A model generated the notes under the pieces. It ran no database searches. It saw only the letters and a program-made list of their open reading frames with translations, and was not told the origin of the DNA. From [Scytonema hofmanni] UTEX 2349 (GTDB lineage: Bacteria > Cyanobacteriota > Cyanobacteriia > Cyanobacteriales > Nostocaceae), in contig NZ_ALWD01000003.1 in NCBI RefSeq assembly GCF_000582685.1, positions 1 through 48,294 on the forward strand: DNA of 48,294 nt, read 5' to 3'. The position numbers were made by a program, and so were the translations under genes. Below, in pieces: positions 1 to 8,129 of this stretch (position 1 is its first letter; the number at the start of each line of letters is the position of its first letter).

Positions 1-46
1 ACCACCTGCATATCCTGGTTTTCGCGGAGCAACCGACTTCAGCTTT
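1..46. repeat. Left copy of terminal overlap (circular contig join)
   Basis: Bases 1-46 match 48249-48294 at 44 of 46 positions. The only differences are GC versus TA at positions 24-25, which is synonymous on the minus strand (Pro-Arg either way). The reading frame of the WD40 gene is kept across the join. The simplest reading is a circular molecule of about 48,248 bp written with a short overlap; the two mismatches could be end-of-contig errors or population variants. Confidence 0.75.
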
Positions 47-1515
47 GATAAAAGTTGATTTAAATAGTTTTGCACATTTTCTTGAGTACCCAAGAGGTTT
101 AGTAATTTATCCGCAAGGGGTTTGAGGAGCATCTGAATTTGGGCATTGATGACGTAATCTTTGGCAGTAGCTCTGATTAATGCACAGCTATTATTAAATA
201 GTGCTATTTCCACTGTTTGAATTTCTTGGCATATTTGTTCGATAAAGCGATCGCTAACATACTCCATCAGCACTGGTTGTTGAGTAAAATTACCAGAATT
301 CTTCTCAATTAGTGAGCGCGATTGTAGAGATTCTAAAGTCTCTAATAAATCTTTGAATGAAACAGCAGGAATTATGTCCTCTTGTAACTCTTTAAAAGAT
401 ACCCATTCTCGATTAATTGTCAACCAGTACATTACCTGTTGTTCTAAAGTTGACAAGCGATTAAACTGCTGGTCAAGTAAATCCGAAATATCACCAAAGA
501 CAATGGCTCCTTGTTCTAAAAACTGAGCAGCATTGCCGTCAAATAATTCATGAATAGTCGTTGCAACAATCTTCAACGCCAAAGGATTCCCTGCATAAAA
601 CTCTACCAGCGCAAGACATTCAGATTCTGAGACACAAAAGCCTTTTTCTGCGAGAATTTTCTCACCTTGTACCCCTGTTAAGCCAGATAACCTCAGCGAA
701 CGAATCGGAGAGTTTATACCTTCTTTAATCCTAATTCCTCTGGGTTTCTCCCTACTGGTCAACACTAGACAACTTTGATGGTTAGTCTCTCCCAAACATC
801 TGAGGAGGTGTCCATATCCTTCATATCCTTGGCGATATGCTCCTGCGCGATCGTTACTAGATAGAATAGACTCTACATTATCTAAGACTAACAAACAACG
901 CGAGTTACGTAGATATTGTATTAAACAGGAGATTTTACCGTCTAAGCTCTCTGGTAAAGTTGTTTCTTGCTGATGGGACAAAAAGTTAATTAGGTCGGTC
1001 AAAAGCTCATCAATTGGTGGTGCATTACGCAGACTTCGCCAAATAACGTACTGAAATTCGGTTTGCAAAAGCTGTGCTAATTTCACAGATAAAGCAGTTT
1101 TACCAATTCCACCCATGCCGATTAAAGTAATTAGTCGGCAATGGTCGTTAATAATCCATTGTTTTAGTGTAGCTAATTCTTCGCTGCGCCCGTAGAAAAC
1201 TGAGACATCAATCGCCTCTCCCCAGTCTTGATGATTATTAGTGGTTCCTCCTCCAGTCTTTTTATCTTCATCTACAGTCTGGGATGGAATCTCAAAATCC
1301 AAATCAGCAATGTCTCTCCACGAGAGTGCCAACTTCTGACAAAGTTCTTCAAACGTTGTATGGTCAACTGGTTTGCCTGTGAGAAAGTTGCTGACTGTGG
1401 CTAAAGCCAAGCCTACATCTTCAGCCAAAGCTCTCTGGCTGGGGAAGCCGTTACGCGGGACTGCCTGTTTTACTTTCTGAATGCACTCCTGACGAAGCCT
1501 GAGCGATCTTGGCAT
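1..1515 (-). CDS. HTH-NB-ARC-WD40 STAND protein, N-terminal part (runs off the left edge)
   Basis: This is the first 505 codons of a STAND ATPase, starting at the ATG at 1515-1513. Residues about 20-75 look like a Cro/CI-type helix-turn-helix (ALAEDVGLALATVSNFLTG). An NB-ARC NTPase follows, with P-loop GMGGIGKT at 133-140, Walker B CLLVLDN at 207-213 and the GxP motif GNPLAL at 309-314. The frame is open to base 1. If the window is circular it continues without a shift into 48248 and down to 46146, giving about 1205 residues with a pentapeptide-like linker and 14 WD40 repeats. Such proteins act as ligand-triggered ATP switches in signalling, cell death or phage defence. The HTH suggests DNA binding or a homotypic adaptor. 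The trigger cannot be read from sequence. It is divergent from the araC gene at 1775, with a repeat-rich intergenic region between them. Confidence 0.9.
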   Translation of the reverse strand, partial: MPRSLRLRQECIQKVKQAVPRNGFPSQRALAEDVGLALATVSNFLTGKPVDHTTFEELCQKLALSWRDIADLDFEIPSQTVDEDKKTGGGTTNNHQDWGEAIDVSVFYGRSEELATLKQWIINDHCRLITLIGMGGIGKTALSVKLAQLLQTEFQYVIWRSLRNAPPIDELLTDLINFLSHQQETTLPESLDGKISCLIQYLRNSRCLLVLDNVESILSSNDRAGAYRQGYEGYGHLLRCLGETNHQSCLVLTSREKPRGIRIKEGINSPIRSLRLSGLTGVQGEKILAEKGFCVSESECLALVEFYAGNPLALKIVATTIHELFDGNAAQFLEQGAIVFGDISDLLDQQFNRLSTLEQQVMYWLTINREWVSFKELQEDIIPAVSFKDLLETLESLQSRSLIEKNSGNFTQQPVLMEYVSDRFIEQICQEIQTVEIALFNNSCALIRATAKDYVINAQIQMLLKPLADKLLNLLGTQENVQNYLNQLLSKLKSVAPRKPGYAGG

Positions 1516-1560
1516 GGCTCGTTTGATTAGGACTTTATGAATTTTACCAGTAACACACTA

Positions 1561-1637
1561 AAAGTCAGTCACAAGTCAGAAACAAGTCAGTAATCCTCAG
1601 GCTATAAGCCAGTATGCAGTGGGGTTTGATGAATATA
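1561..1637 (+). repeat. Upstream element, copy 1 (phased AAGTCAG repeats)
   Basis: This segment has three AAGTCAG heptamers at 1562, 1573 and 1584, each 11 bp apart, followed by a conserved tail containing AGTATGCAGTGGGGTTTGAT. The same segment with one heptamer unit missing occurs at 40963-41028, upstream of the caspase-nSTAND-WD40 gene. Here it lies between the minus-strand NB-ARC gene (start 1515) and the plus-strand araC gene (start 1775). The helical phasing and position suggest an operator or activator-binding region. The bound protein is unknown. Confidence 0.7.
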
Positions 1638-1774
1638 TCAGGTTTATATCAAGTTTAAACAAAAGGTAACGAACCATGAGATAAAGCATCTTTTACTACA
1701 CACGCCTAAGTAAAAGGGGTTGCGGGTGATGAAATCCGATCGGGCGACAACTATATTAAATATTAGGAGAAAGT

Positions 1775-2293
1775 ATGAGCAATATTGTATTAATTGATGC
1801 TAAAACTAAGACCAAAAACCTCTTAATGAAATGCTTGGAGACAGCAGGATTTGAGGTGATTATCACAGAAAATGGTCTGGTTAATGTTCATCTAAAACAT
1901 GAGAACTTGTCTACTACCACCGAAAGTAAAAAATCAGATACTCAGAAGTCCATATTTCCATCTATTCCCCGATTGTGTGAGGTCTTTGAGTTCATTGAAT
2001 TGAATTATCATCAAAGTATTAGTCTGAAAGAAGTAGCTCAAGCAGTTGGTTATTTCTCAGCTTACTTAACCGATTTAGTGCGACGACTTACTGGAAAAAC
2101 AGTAAATAATTGGATTATCGAGCGTCGGCTAGCCCAAGCAAGCACCTTACTTTTAGAAACTAATAATTCTGTTGAGCAGATTGCTTTAGATATAGGCTAT
2201 CAAAATATCAATCATTTCTATTGCCAGTTTCGCGATCGCTATCAAAATACTCCCCGTGCTTGGAGAGAATCACAGCGTTGTCACGTATCGTAA
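1775..2293 (+). CDS. AraC-family transcriptional regulator with truncated receiver-like N-terminus
   Basis: The protein has 172 residues. The first ~40 (IVLIDAKTKTKNLLMKCLE...) resemble the start of a response-regulator receiver fold but stop before a full domain could form. Residues about 65-168 form an AraC-type double helix-turn-helix: SLKEVAQAVGYFSAYLTDLV is the first HTH and SVEQIALDIGYQNINHFYCQ the second, followed by the F-R-x-R-Y-x-x-T-P-x-x-W/Y signature. An AGGAGA ribosome-binding site sits just before the ATG. It is the first gene of the plus-strand cluster and the obvious candidate to control the peptide/PLP-enzyme operon downstream. With no complete phospho-acceptor domain, it probably does not respond to phosphorylation. 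The regulatory target is inferred from position only. Confidence 0.85.
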   Translation: MSNIVLIDAKTKTKNLLMKCLETAGFEVIITENGLVNVHLKHENLSTTTESKKSDTQKSIFPSIPRLCEVFEFIELNYHQSISLKEVAQAVGYFSAYLTDLVRRLTGKTVNNWIIERRLAQASTLLLETNNSVEQIALDIGYQNINHFYCQFRDRYQNTPRAWRESQRCHVS

Positions 2294-2784
2294 TGATACC
2301 CTAAATTATTGCCTCCCTATTAGCTGCTAAGTAGGTGGGCATAAAAAAACATAACTATACTTTTGTCATTGCGAGGAGGCACGACGAAGCAATCGAAAGG
2401 GTTTCAATTATTTTACATTTCGTTACATAGTTGTAAATTTTCTCGCCCATCTACTTAATTAACTAAATATATTAATCGCGCATCCGATACTAGATTATGC
2501 TATTTGCACATCTAGTATTTTTTATTTGAAGATTTATGGGAATCCTCAATTTTCGATTTTAGATAATGCTGAGAAAATATTAAATATTTAATTTACAAGT
2601 TTTTTTGTTTTGAGGAGAATCTAAAAATACTTAATACTTAACTAATCTTTTACCTAAAAATAGTTAATTATCAATCCAATTAGAAAAGAATAGTATTGAT
2701 ATTAAGGAAGAGCGAAGGGGTTAGCAAACAAGCTAAACTTTGCCTTTCCCAAAAAACTCTATTTTTCAAAGGAGATTAAATTCG
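2294..2784. other. AT-rich leader region before the candidate precursor gene
   Basis: There is no convincing gene in these 491 bases. A segment at 2365-2394 (GTCATTGCGAGGAGGCACGA and onward) resembles the short interspersed CATTGCGAG...GAAGCAATC repeats found scattered in many bacterial genomes. The rest is very AT-rich and probably carries the promoter and untranslated leader of the gene at 2785; I could not assign a specific promoter. Confidence 0.5.
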
Positions 2785-3015
2785 ATGTCCGACAAACAAA
2801 ACTATAAAGCTAAATTCCTACTAGGTATGGTAGCCATGACTAGCTTTGCTTCTTTATCTGTTGTCGCATTTAGTGGTAACAATATAGCCAATGCAACGAC
2901 TTCAGATGGATATAGTCACACAAAATCATCAAGCAATTTGACTGAAAATCTTGTGCTTGAAGAACTTGAAGCTCATGATTCATCGTTTGATGGTTGTTTA
3001 TGCACTCGTTGCTAA
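2785..3015 (+). CDS. Candidate RiPP-type precursor peptide with C-terminal CLCTRC tail
   Basis: This is a 76-residue peptide. I chose the ATG at 2785 because GGAG (2771-2774) lies 10 bases upstream; an in-frame ATG at 2740 would add 15 residues but has no such site. A charged start (MSDKQNYKAK) is followed by a hydrophobic segment at 11-30 and an A-N-A motif at 35-37, which looks like a signal peptide. Next come a Ser/Thr/Asn-rich stretch, an acidic LVLEELEAHD stretch and the end FDGCLCTRC, with Cys at 71, 73 and 76 (the last residue). An acidic, Leu-rich stretch before a short Cys-rich end is how leader-core precursors often look. The next four genes are a compact operon that includes an MccB-like peptide-adenylating enzyme. 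It could instead be an exported Cys-rich microprotein. I know no homologue, so the precursor role is inference. Confidence 0.6.
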   Translation: MSDKQNYKAKFLLGMVAMTSFASLSVVAFSGNNIANATTSDGYSHTKSSSNLTENLVLEELEAHDSSFDGCLCTRC

Positions 3016-3040
3016 TTATATTTGCTTAAGATGAATGAAT

Positions 3041-3069
3041 GGTATTTTCCCAAAAAATGGCAAAATACC
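3041..3069 (+). terminator. Stem-loop between precursor gene and operon
   Basis: GGTATTTT at 3041-3048 pairs perfectly with AAAATACC at 3062-3069 across a 13-base loop. It lies 25 bases after the stop of the candidate precursor gene and about 70 before the PLP-enzyme gene. It could be a leaky terminator or mRNA-stabilising hairpin giving more precursor than enzyme. There is no strong U-tract, so this is a moderate call. Confidence 0.45.
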
Positions 3070-3140
3070 TTTCCTAATTATTTTCTAAGATATAAGCAAT
3101 AAAAAAATGCTACGTAATAATTTTAATGGATTAACTATTT

Positions 3141-4454
3141 ATGAATGCAAATGCCAACAATAAAAAAAAATATTGGGAAAGAAAAAAAGAAGAGTTGGAA
3201 ATATTGTCTGAATATTCGGGTTATAGTTATGAAATAAATATTGATTCTATAGAAAAAATAATTGAATCAAAAAATATGTTGAAAAGTAAGCTTTTGGGTA
3301 ATTTTTTTAGTAGTAACTTAACTTTGAGCGAGTCTAATTATACTGAAAAAAAACAGTATCATCTTACCGATTTATATTCTCAAGAACCTGGACTTACTTT
3401 ACAGTATAAATATCAAAGATTTGATTTAAGATTAAAACAAAATAATTTTCATTTACTTACTTATGATTTAGAAGATTTACCAAATGCCCTATCAACAGGA
3501 TTTTTTGTATCATCTGGAATGTCTGCCATCAGTGTAACTCTTTCTGCGCTACAAAAGATTGTTCCCAGTGATACATCTTTACTGATGTGCAAGGATTCAT
3601 ACTTTGAAACAACTAAGTATATTCAAAATTACTGCCAAGATTTAAGAGTCATTAATTTCAGTGAAAATACTTCATTTAATAATAACTTATTGTATCTCGA
3701 TTCCATCAGCGCAGAGAATCAATTTGCTGCTTTTCGTTCAACATCTTTTTCAGACTTATTAGCAGTAATATTAGACTCTACTTGTTATGAGGCAGGTTCT
3801 GATTTTATTAAAGATTTAGTATCTAAATGTCTTACTGAACAAGTACCTTGTATTTTGCTGCGGAGTCATACTAAGCTTGACTCTCTTGCACTTGAATATA
3901 GTCGTCTTGGCTCTATAGTTTTTGTATTACCACCTCAATTAAAGTCATCTTCTATTAATTTTATTAAAGCTTTAATATTTCATATTACTTCCTTGATTGC
4001 AATGACGGGTACGAATTTTTCACCCCATGCACTCTTTCCACTCGCTCATTCAAAACAACTAAAATTATTAAATAAAAAAAGAATATTTTGGATACGTTAT
4101 AACAACCGCTATGCGCTGCAACAAATACAAAAAGACTTAAATCAAAATTCAGATTGGCGAATCCAAGACTATCATCATGATTTGTTTTTTACAATCAAAA
4201 TACCTCATGGTTCTCCTCAAAAATTGGAGAAATATACCAATGAGTATAAAGCTTTATTAGAGGAATCAGGGCTTTATGTCAAAAATGCTCCGAGTTTTGG
4301 ATTTGATTTTATTGCTTTAGATACCTTTATCCATATGATATCTGCTGAAAGAGTGATACGAGTAGCTTTGCCAGATTATTGTGATGAGGATATTCAAACA
4401 TTTGTCAAAGTAACTAGTTGTTGGATTAAAAAATATGAAAACTCTCAACCATAG
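3141..4454 (+). CDS. PLP-dependent enzyme, cystathionine synthase/lyase-like (Cys/Met metabolism family)
   Basis: This 437-residue fold-type I PLP enzyme resembles the cystathionine beta/gamma-lyase family, but its N-terminal ~110 residues are atypical. Visible family marks are SSGMSAISVTLSAL (124-137, cofactor phosphate region), the pyridine-nitrogen aspartate in LDSTCYEAG (D212) and the Schiff-base lysine in RSHTKLDSLALEYSRLGS (K245), which matches the S-x-T-K context of the family. Known members form or break C-S bonds at the gamma or beta carbon of Cys, Met and homoserine derivatives. Beside a precursor ending in CLCTRC, the natural guess is chemistry on a cysteine side chain or C-terminal residue, but the substrate cannot be read. 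The gene is very AT-rich and overlaps the next gene by 20 bases, indicating translational coupling. Confidence 0.75.
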   Translation: MNANANNKKKYWERKKEELEILSEYSGYSYEINIDSIEKIIESKNMLKSKLLGNFFSSNLTLSESNYTEKKQYHLTDLYSQEPGLTLQYKYQRFDLRLKQNNFHLLTYDLEDLPNALSTGFFVSSGMSAISVTLSALQKIVPSDTSLLMCKDSYFETTKYIQNYCQDLRVINFSENTSFNNNLLYLDSISAENQFAAFRSTSFSDLLAVILDSTCYEAGSDFIKDLVSKCLTEQVPCILLRSHTKLDSLALEYSRLGSIVFVLPPQLKSSSINFIKALIFHITSLIAMTGTNFSPHALFPLAHSKQLKLLNKKRIFWIRYNNRYALQQIQKDLNQNSDWRIQDYHHDLFFTIKIPHGSPQKLEKYTNEYKALLEESGLYVKNAPSFGFDFIALDTFIHMISAERVIRVALPDYCDEDIQTFVKVTSCWIKKYENSQP

Positions 4455-5883
4455 AAGGATTACTGTTGATATTGATGCATTACCTGGTACTTTATGCCTT
4501 CATAATGTTAGTGATTACATTGGTATTCAAGTTCTTTCTCCAACTGCATTACCGCTATTTCGCAGTAATCATACGTCCAATTCTTTAGAGTGTCTTGGTG
4601 CTGAGAATTATTCTATTAGTCAAGATGGTTGTATCTATGAAGTAACTATACGTAATAATTTATTTTGGTCAGATGGAACTCAAGTCACTACCGAAGATTA
4701 TGTACGTGGATTTTTAGCAGTTCTCAATTCCAAATATAATAATCATCGAATTTTGTTAAAAGATATTGCAAATTATTGTGAATTTATTAAAGGCAATTTT
4801 GAAAATAAAATCGGGATAGAAGTGATTGGTAGAAAACTAATTTTTCGCCTCATTCATCCTAATTATTTGTTCTTAACATTTCTCAGTGCCATCAATTTTT
4901 CTCCCAAACACCATTCTGAAGCAATGTTAGCAGCTGGAGCATATAGTATAGACAAAGTTTCAGAAAATGAAATTATTTTAAACAGGAATTTATTCTTTTC
5001 TTTAGCTAAAACTAATCCTGCCATGCAAGTGGACTGTATCTATTATATAAAACCAAAATCCAGATATGAATCTCTTCAGCAATACGAGCAAAAACAACTG
5101 GATATTACATGCAACACCATGTTTCCCTACGAGCAACTTCCCTTATTTCAAGAAAAGAAAGATTTTTATCGCGAACAAAGTCATATTTTCATGCTTTTGC
5201 GTAAAGAGAAAAAATGCCATCCTTTACTAGAAGAGAAGATTTTTCGCCAAGCTTTATTATTTTCGCTTAATCGCGCCAACCTCTGCACTGATTTTCACAA
5301 TGTCTTGACTCCAATGATGGATTTTTTCTTTGATTCGTCTTTGAATCAAAATATTTTAGAGCCTATTGTTGATAATTTGTATAACTCAGAAATAGCAGAA
5401 AACTTGTTTCAGTTAGTCTTCTCCATCCATAATCTCAAACAAATTAACTTAAGAGTAGCATTTGATGATTATTTTCCCAATAAAGAAGTGCTAGAACACT
5501 TTGCCATAGAATTGAAACGTTACAACATTAATTTAGAACTGATTCAAGATAATTTTCTTGCTCACTCTATAAGTGCAGATTTAAGATTACATTTGTGGAC
5601 ATCTCCTGTTCATCATCCCTTTCCAATTTATTTAAAGGAAGCATACGACCGTGATTTTGTGAAAAATGATACTTGGAAAACTTATATAGCTTTACTAGAC
5701 AGTTACCAAAAGTGCAGTGATGATAACAAAAGCCAGGAAATTTTAGAAGAAATAAATTCAATTTTAACTAGTGAAGCCTACATAATTCCTCTTTTTAAAA
5801 TGCAAAGTTTGTATCTTCAAAGGAATGGATTGGAACACTTTAAATTTATGCCAGGACAAATTTGGACAAAAGAGGAACTCTAA
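4435..5883 (+). CDS. Cytosolic OppA/DppA-like peptide-binding protein (SBP_bac_5 fold, no signal peptide)
   Basis: The protein has 482 residues and the layout of family 5 extracellular solute-binding proteins. NYSISQDGCIYEVTIRNNLFWSDGTQVTTEDYVRGFLAVLN (about 58-98) is the characteristic 'd-G-x-x-y-t...l-R...w-s-D-G...v-t-a-e-D-v' block. Unlike transporter subunits it has no signal peptide or lipobox and begins MKTLNHRRITVDIDALPG, so it should stay in the cytosol, as in SgrR-type regulators, but without their HTH. No permease or ATPase gene is nearby. Lying between two PLP enzymes and four codons or less from each neighbour, it may hold the precursor or product peptide during modification, or act in self-protection by sequestering it. 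The ATG at 4435 lies inside the end of the upstream gene. The fold call is firm; the role is inference. Confidence 0.75.
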   Translation: MKTLNHRRITVDIDALPGTLCLHNVSDYIGIQVLSPTALPLFRSNHTSNSLECLGAENYSISQDGCIYEVTIRNNLFWSDGTQVTTEDYVRGFLAVLNSKYNNHRILLKDIANYCEFIKGNFENKIGIEVIGRKLIFRLIHPNYLFLTFLSAINFSPKHHSEAMLAAGAYSIDKVSENEIILNRNLFFSLAKTNPAMQVDCIYYIKPKSRYESLQQYEQKQLDITCNTMFPYEQLPLFQEKKDFYREQSHIFMLLRKEKKCHPLLEEKIFRQALLFSLNRANLCTDFHNVLTPMMDFFFDSSLNQNILEPIVDNLYNSEIAENLFQLVFSIHNLKQINLRVAFDDYFPNKEVLEHFAIELKRYNINLELIQDNFLAHSISADLRLHLWTSPVHHPFPIYLKEAYDRDFVKNDTWKTYIALLDSYQKCSDDNKSQEILEEINSILTSEAYIIPLFKMQSLYLQRNGLEHFKFMPGQIWTKEEL

Positions 5884-5886
5884 ATT

Positions 5887-7035
5887 ATGAATTGTACTCA
5901 ACCAAATATACAAAAAAATATAAGTAGCAAATTGCTTAATTTTGTTGCTGAACTTGAAAATAATTATAACGGACCGACATTAGTTTTTGACCTTGCACTA
6001 TTAAGAAAACGTCTTAATTTATTACTATCTCTAGAAAAAGAATATAACTGCCATTTTATTATGCCAGTCAAATCTTTTCGGCATCCGTTAATTTACCAGG
6101 TTGTTTCCGAATACATTTCAGGATTTGATATTTCTAATTTTCATGAGTATGAATATCTACCTGATAATTTAGAAAATAAGTTAGTTAGTCTAACCGACCC
6201 AGGTTTTGATGGCTATGAATTACAACAATTCTTATCAAAGAAAAATCATTTAACTGTTCACATTGAAACCCTCGAACAATACGCAAGATTACAAAGACAA
6301 GAGACGACAGTTAATTTTGGAGTTAGGCTCAATTCTTTGCTGATACTGGATGAATATAATAGTCAAGATAAGACACCTTACAGAAGTAGGTTTGGAGCGC
6401 CACCTTTAGATATTAATTTATTACAAAAAATCACAGAACCAGGACGGCACAAATTTGTTGGTTTTCATATCCATAATGGCGCAAGTGAAAACTCTAGCGA
6501 TGTCTTCCTTAAATTTGCTCAAGCAGTCATGTTCATCGCAGAAATATTAGGAATTAATCTGAGACACATAGACCTTGGGGGTGGTTTTCTCAACGTAGGA
6601 TTTCAATCGCTTGAGAAGTTAATTCAACAACTTCGCAGTTTTGTTACAGCAGATATTAAGTTAATTTTTGAACCAGGGGATCTCTTATTTTCTGGTACAG
6701 GATTTGCCTGTGGCATGGTCAAATCAAGAAAGCTAGATTCAAAAGGTTGTATTTATACTCTAGATATTTCCAAAGAATGCCACCTACGTTGGTCTGACCC
6801 AAAATTACTTTACAATCGCCAGACATCAGATAAAAAAATCAATGCTAGTTTTTATGGTCCTACCTGTTATGAAGGTGATTTATTGGGGAGTTTTGATGTT
6901 TATTTATCAAGCGATAATTTACTTCCATATCAAGAAGGAGATTTAGTTTTATTTAGTAACATTAGTGCCTATTCAGTTTCTTGGAACACCTCATTCAATG
7001 GGATTCAAACCGCTCAAGTCGAATTTTTAGAATAA
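5887..7035 (+). CDS. PLP-dependent decarboxylase, fold type III (DAP/ornithine decarboxylase-like)
   Basis: This 382-residue enzyme belongs to group IV decarboxylases (LysA, carboxynorspermidine and BtrK-like enzymes). Motifs in order: PLP lysine K62 in MPVKSFRHP, GFDISNFHEYEYL (79-91), GFHIHNGAS (192-200), the phosphate loop HIDLGGGF (227-234), FEPGD (261-265, usually EPGR) and the second-subunit active-site cysteine C327 in YGPTCYEGDLLG. These residues predict an active barrel. The family decarboxylates the D- or L-end of diamino acids or carrier-bound amino acids. The N-terminal half of MccE of the microcin C pathway has this fold and decarboxylates an aminocarboxypropyl group. The gene starts three bases after the previous stop and 22 bases before the adenylating-enzyme gene. 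The substrate is unknown. Confidence 0.8.
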   Translation: MNCTQPNIQKNISSKLLNFVAELENNYNGPTLVFDLALLRKRLNLLLSLEKEYNCHFIMPVKSFRHPLIYQVVSEYISGFDISNFHEYEYLPDNLENKLVSLTDPGFDGYELQQFLSKKNHLTVHIETLEQYARLQRQETTVNFGVRLNSLLILDEYNSQDKTPYRSRFGAPPLDINLLQKITEPGRHKFVGFHIHNGASENSSDVFLKFAQAVMFIAEILGINLRHIDLGGGFLNVGFQSLEKLIQQLRSFVTADIKLIFEPGDLLFSGTGFACGMVKSRKLDSKGCIYTLDISKECHLRWSDPKLLYNRQTSDKKINASFYGPTCYEGDLLGSFDVYLSSDNLLPYQEGDLVLFSNISAYSVSWNTSFNGIQTAQVEFLE

Positions 7036-7057
7036 ATGATACTTATTTTGAAATACT

Positions 7058-8071
7058 ATGGATAGTTTACAAAAGTTTCATCAAGGAATTACTCTAAAAA
7101 AGAGTATAACCCTAACAATCACTAAAGCGCAGCAAGTAAGGCTTATCGGGCAAAGAGTTTTTAGCATTTCCAATGCTACTCCCCATGTAATTCAAACATT
7201 ACAAAAAATTGCCGTAGGAGTAAAAATAGAAGAATTAGCTAGTTTGCTTTCAAAAGAAAACTTAGAACAACTGATTGACTTGCTAGATTCTAAGCAGCTA
7301 GTTCGCCCTTTATACACTAATAAATTTCAGGGCACAAGGGTTGAAAAACAAGTAGATTTTTTCTCTGATTTTGTGCTAGACCCAAATACAGCACAAGAAA
7401 GAATATTTCAAACGTCTGTTTGCGTTATTGGCTGTGGTGGAACGGGAAATGTCGCAGTTCAACATTTGGTTGCAGCTGGCTTCAAAAAGTTTATTTTGAT
7501 TGACAGCGATACCGTAAATATAACTAATTTTAATCGCCAGTTTTGTTTTGACAATTCTCACCTGAATACATTAAAAGCTGAAGTGGTCAAAAATTATATT
7601 TTAAACCGAGAACCAGAAGCAGAAGTTGATATACGCCCAGTAAACATCAATTCGGTTGCAGATTTACACAAAACTTTAGAAAAATGTCAAAAACCTGATG
7701 TGATTTTATGCTGCGCTGACACCCCACCTATTGCTATTCATTCATTGATTTTAGATTACTGTATCCAGGAAAATATCATGTGTACTTTTGGGTCTGTAGG
7801 CGTATATGAAGGTTATATTGGACCTCTTTTGATTGAGAGTAGCCATATGAATAATTTTCTTCAGCATACAAAATATCTTCAGGAAGAATTAATTTTAGAC
7901 AATTTAAATGTCATATCTTCCTCTATTTCTTACCTAAATACTTTAATTGCTACTTTAATGACAGCAGATGTAATTGACTTGATATCTCAAGTTAAAATAC
8001 CATCTTCCTTAAACGCAACACTGAAATATAATACGGTGAATAATAACTTAACCAAAATTAGAGAATGGTAG
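7058..8071 (+). CDS. ThiF/MoeB/E1-family adenylating enzyme with N-terminal winged-helix clamp (MccB-like)
   Basis: The protein has 337 residues. Residues 1-~85 look like a small winged-helix peptide clamp (RRE type), followed by an E1-like Rossmann domain. The ATP loop is VCVIGCGGTGNVAVQHL (121-137), the ribose-binding aspartate lies in LIDSDTVN (147-154), and TNFNRQF (156-162) is the MoeB/ThiF 'N-x-N-R-Q' motif. K173 and the CCADTPP loop complete the site. The zinc-binding Cys pairs of MoeB/ThiF are missing. MccB of microcin C has the same size, N-terminal clamp and E1 fold, and adenylates the C-terminus of a ribosomal peptide. I therefore predict ATP-dependent activation of a peptide carboxylate, most likely the C-terminus of the peptide at 2785. 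That peptide ends in Cys rather than the Asn used by MccB. A hairpin follows the stop, so this probably ends the core operon. Confidence 0.8.
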   Translation: MDSLQKFHQGITLKKSITLTITKAQQVRLIGQRVFSISNATPHVIQTLQKIAVGVKIEELASLLSKENLEQLIDLLDSKQLVRPLYTNKFQGTRVEKQVDFFSDFVLDPNTAQERIFQTSVCVIGCGGTGNVAVQHLVAAGFKKFILIDSDTVNITNFNRQFCFDNSHLNTLKAEVVKNYILNREPEAEVDIRPVNINSVADLHKTLEKCQKPDVILCCADTPPIAIHSLILDYCIQENIMCTFGSVGVYEGYIGPLLIESSHMNNFLQHTKYLQEELILDNLNVISSSISYLNTLIATLMTADVIDLISQVKIPSSLNATLKYNTVNNNLTKIREW

Positions 8072-8075
8072 AAGT

Positions 8076-8100
8076 TAATAGTTTTTTTTAAAAGCTATTA
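8076..8100 (+). terminator. Hairpin after the adenylating-enzyme gene
   Basis: TAATAGTTTTT at the left pairs with AAAAGCTATTA at the right with one G-U, giving an 11-bp stem just after the stop at 8071. Its position suggests that transcription of the operon ends here and that the acetyltransferase gene at 8130 is a separate or read-through unit. Confidence 0.45.
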
Positions 8101-8129
8101 TTAATTAGAAAAAATGATGGGAATAAAAT

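Noticed and set aside
2785..8071. Calling the cluster a microcin C operon
   Set aside because: The precursor is long, ends in Cys not Asn, and no MccC exporter or MccF peptidase is seen; only the adenylating and decarboxylase parts are alike.
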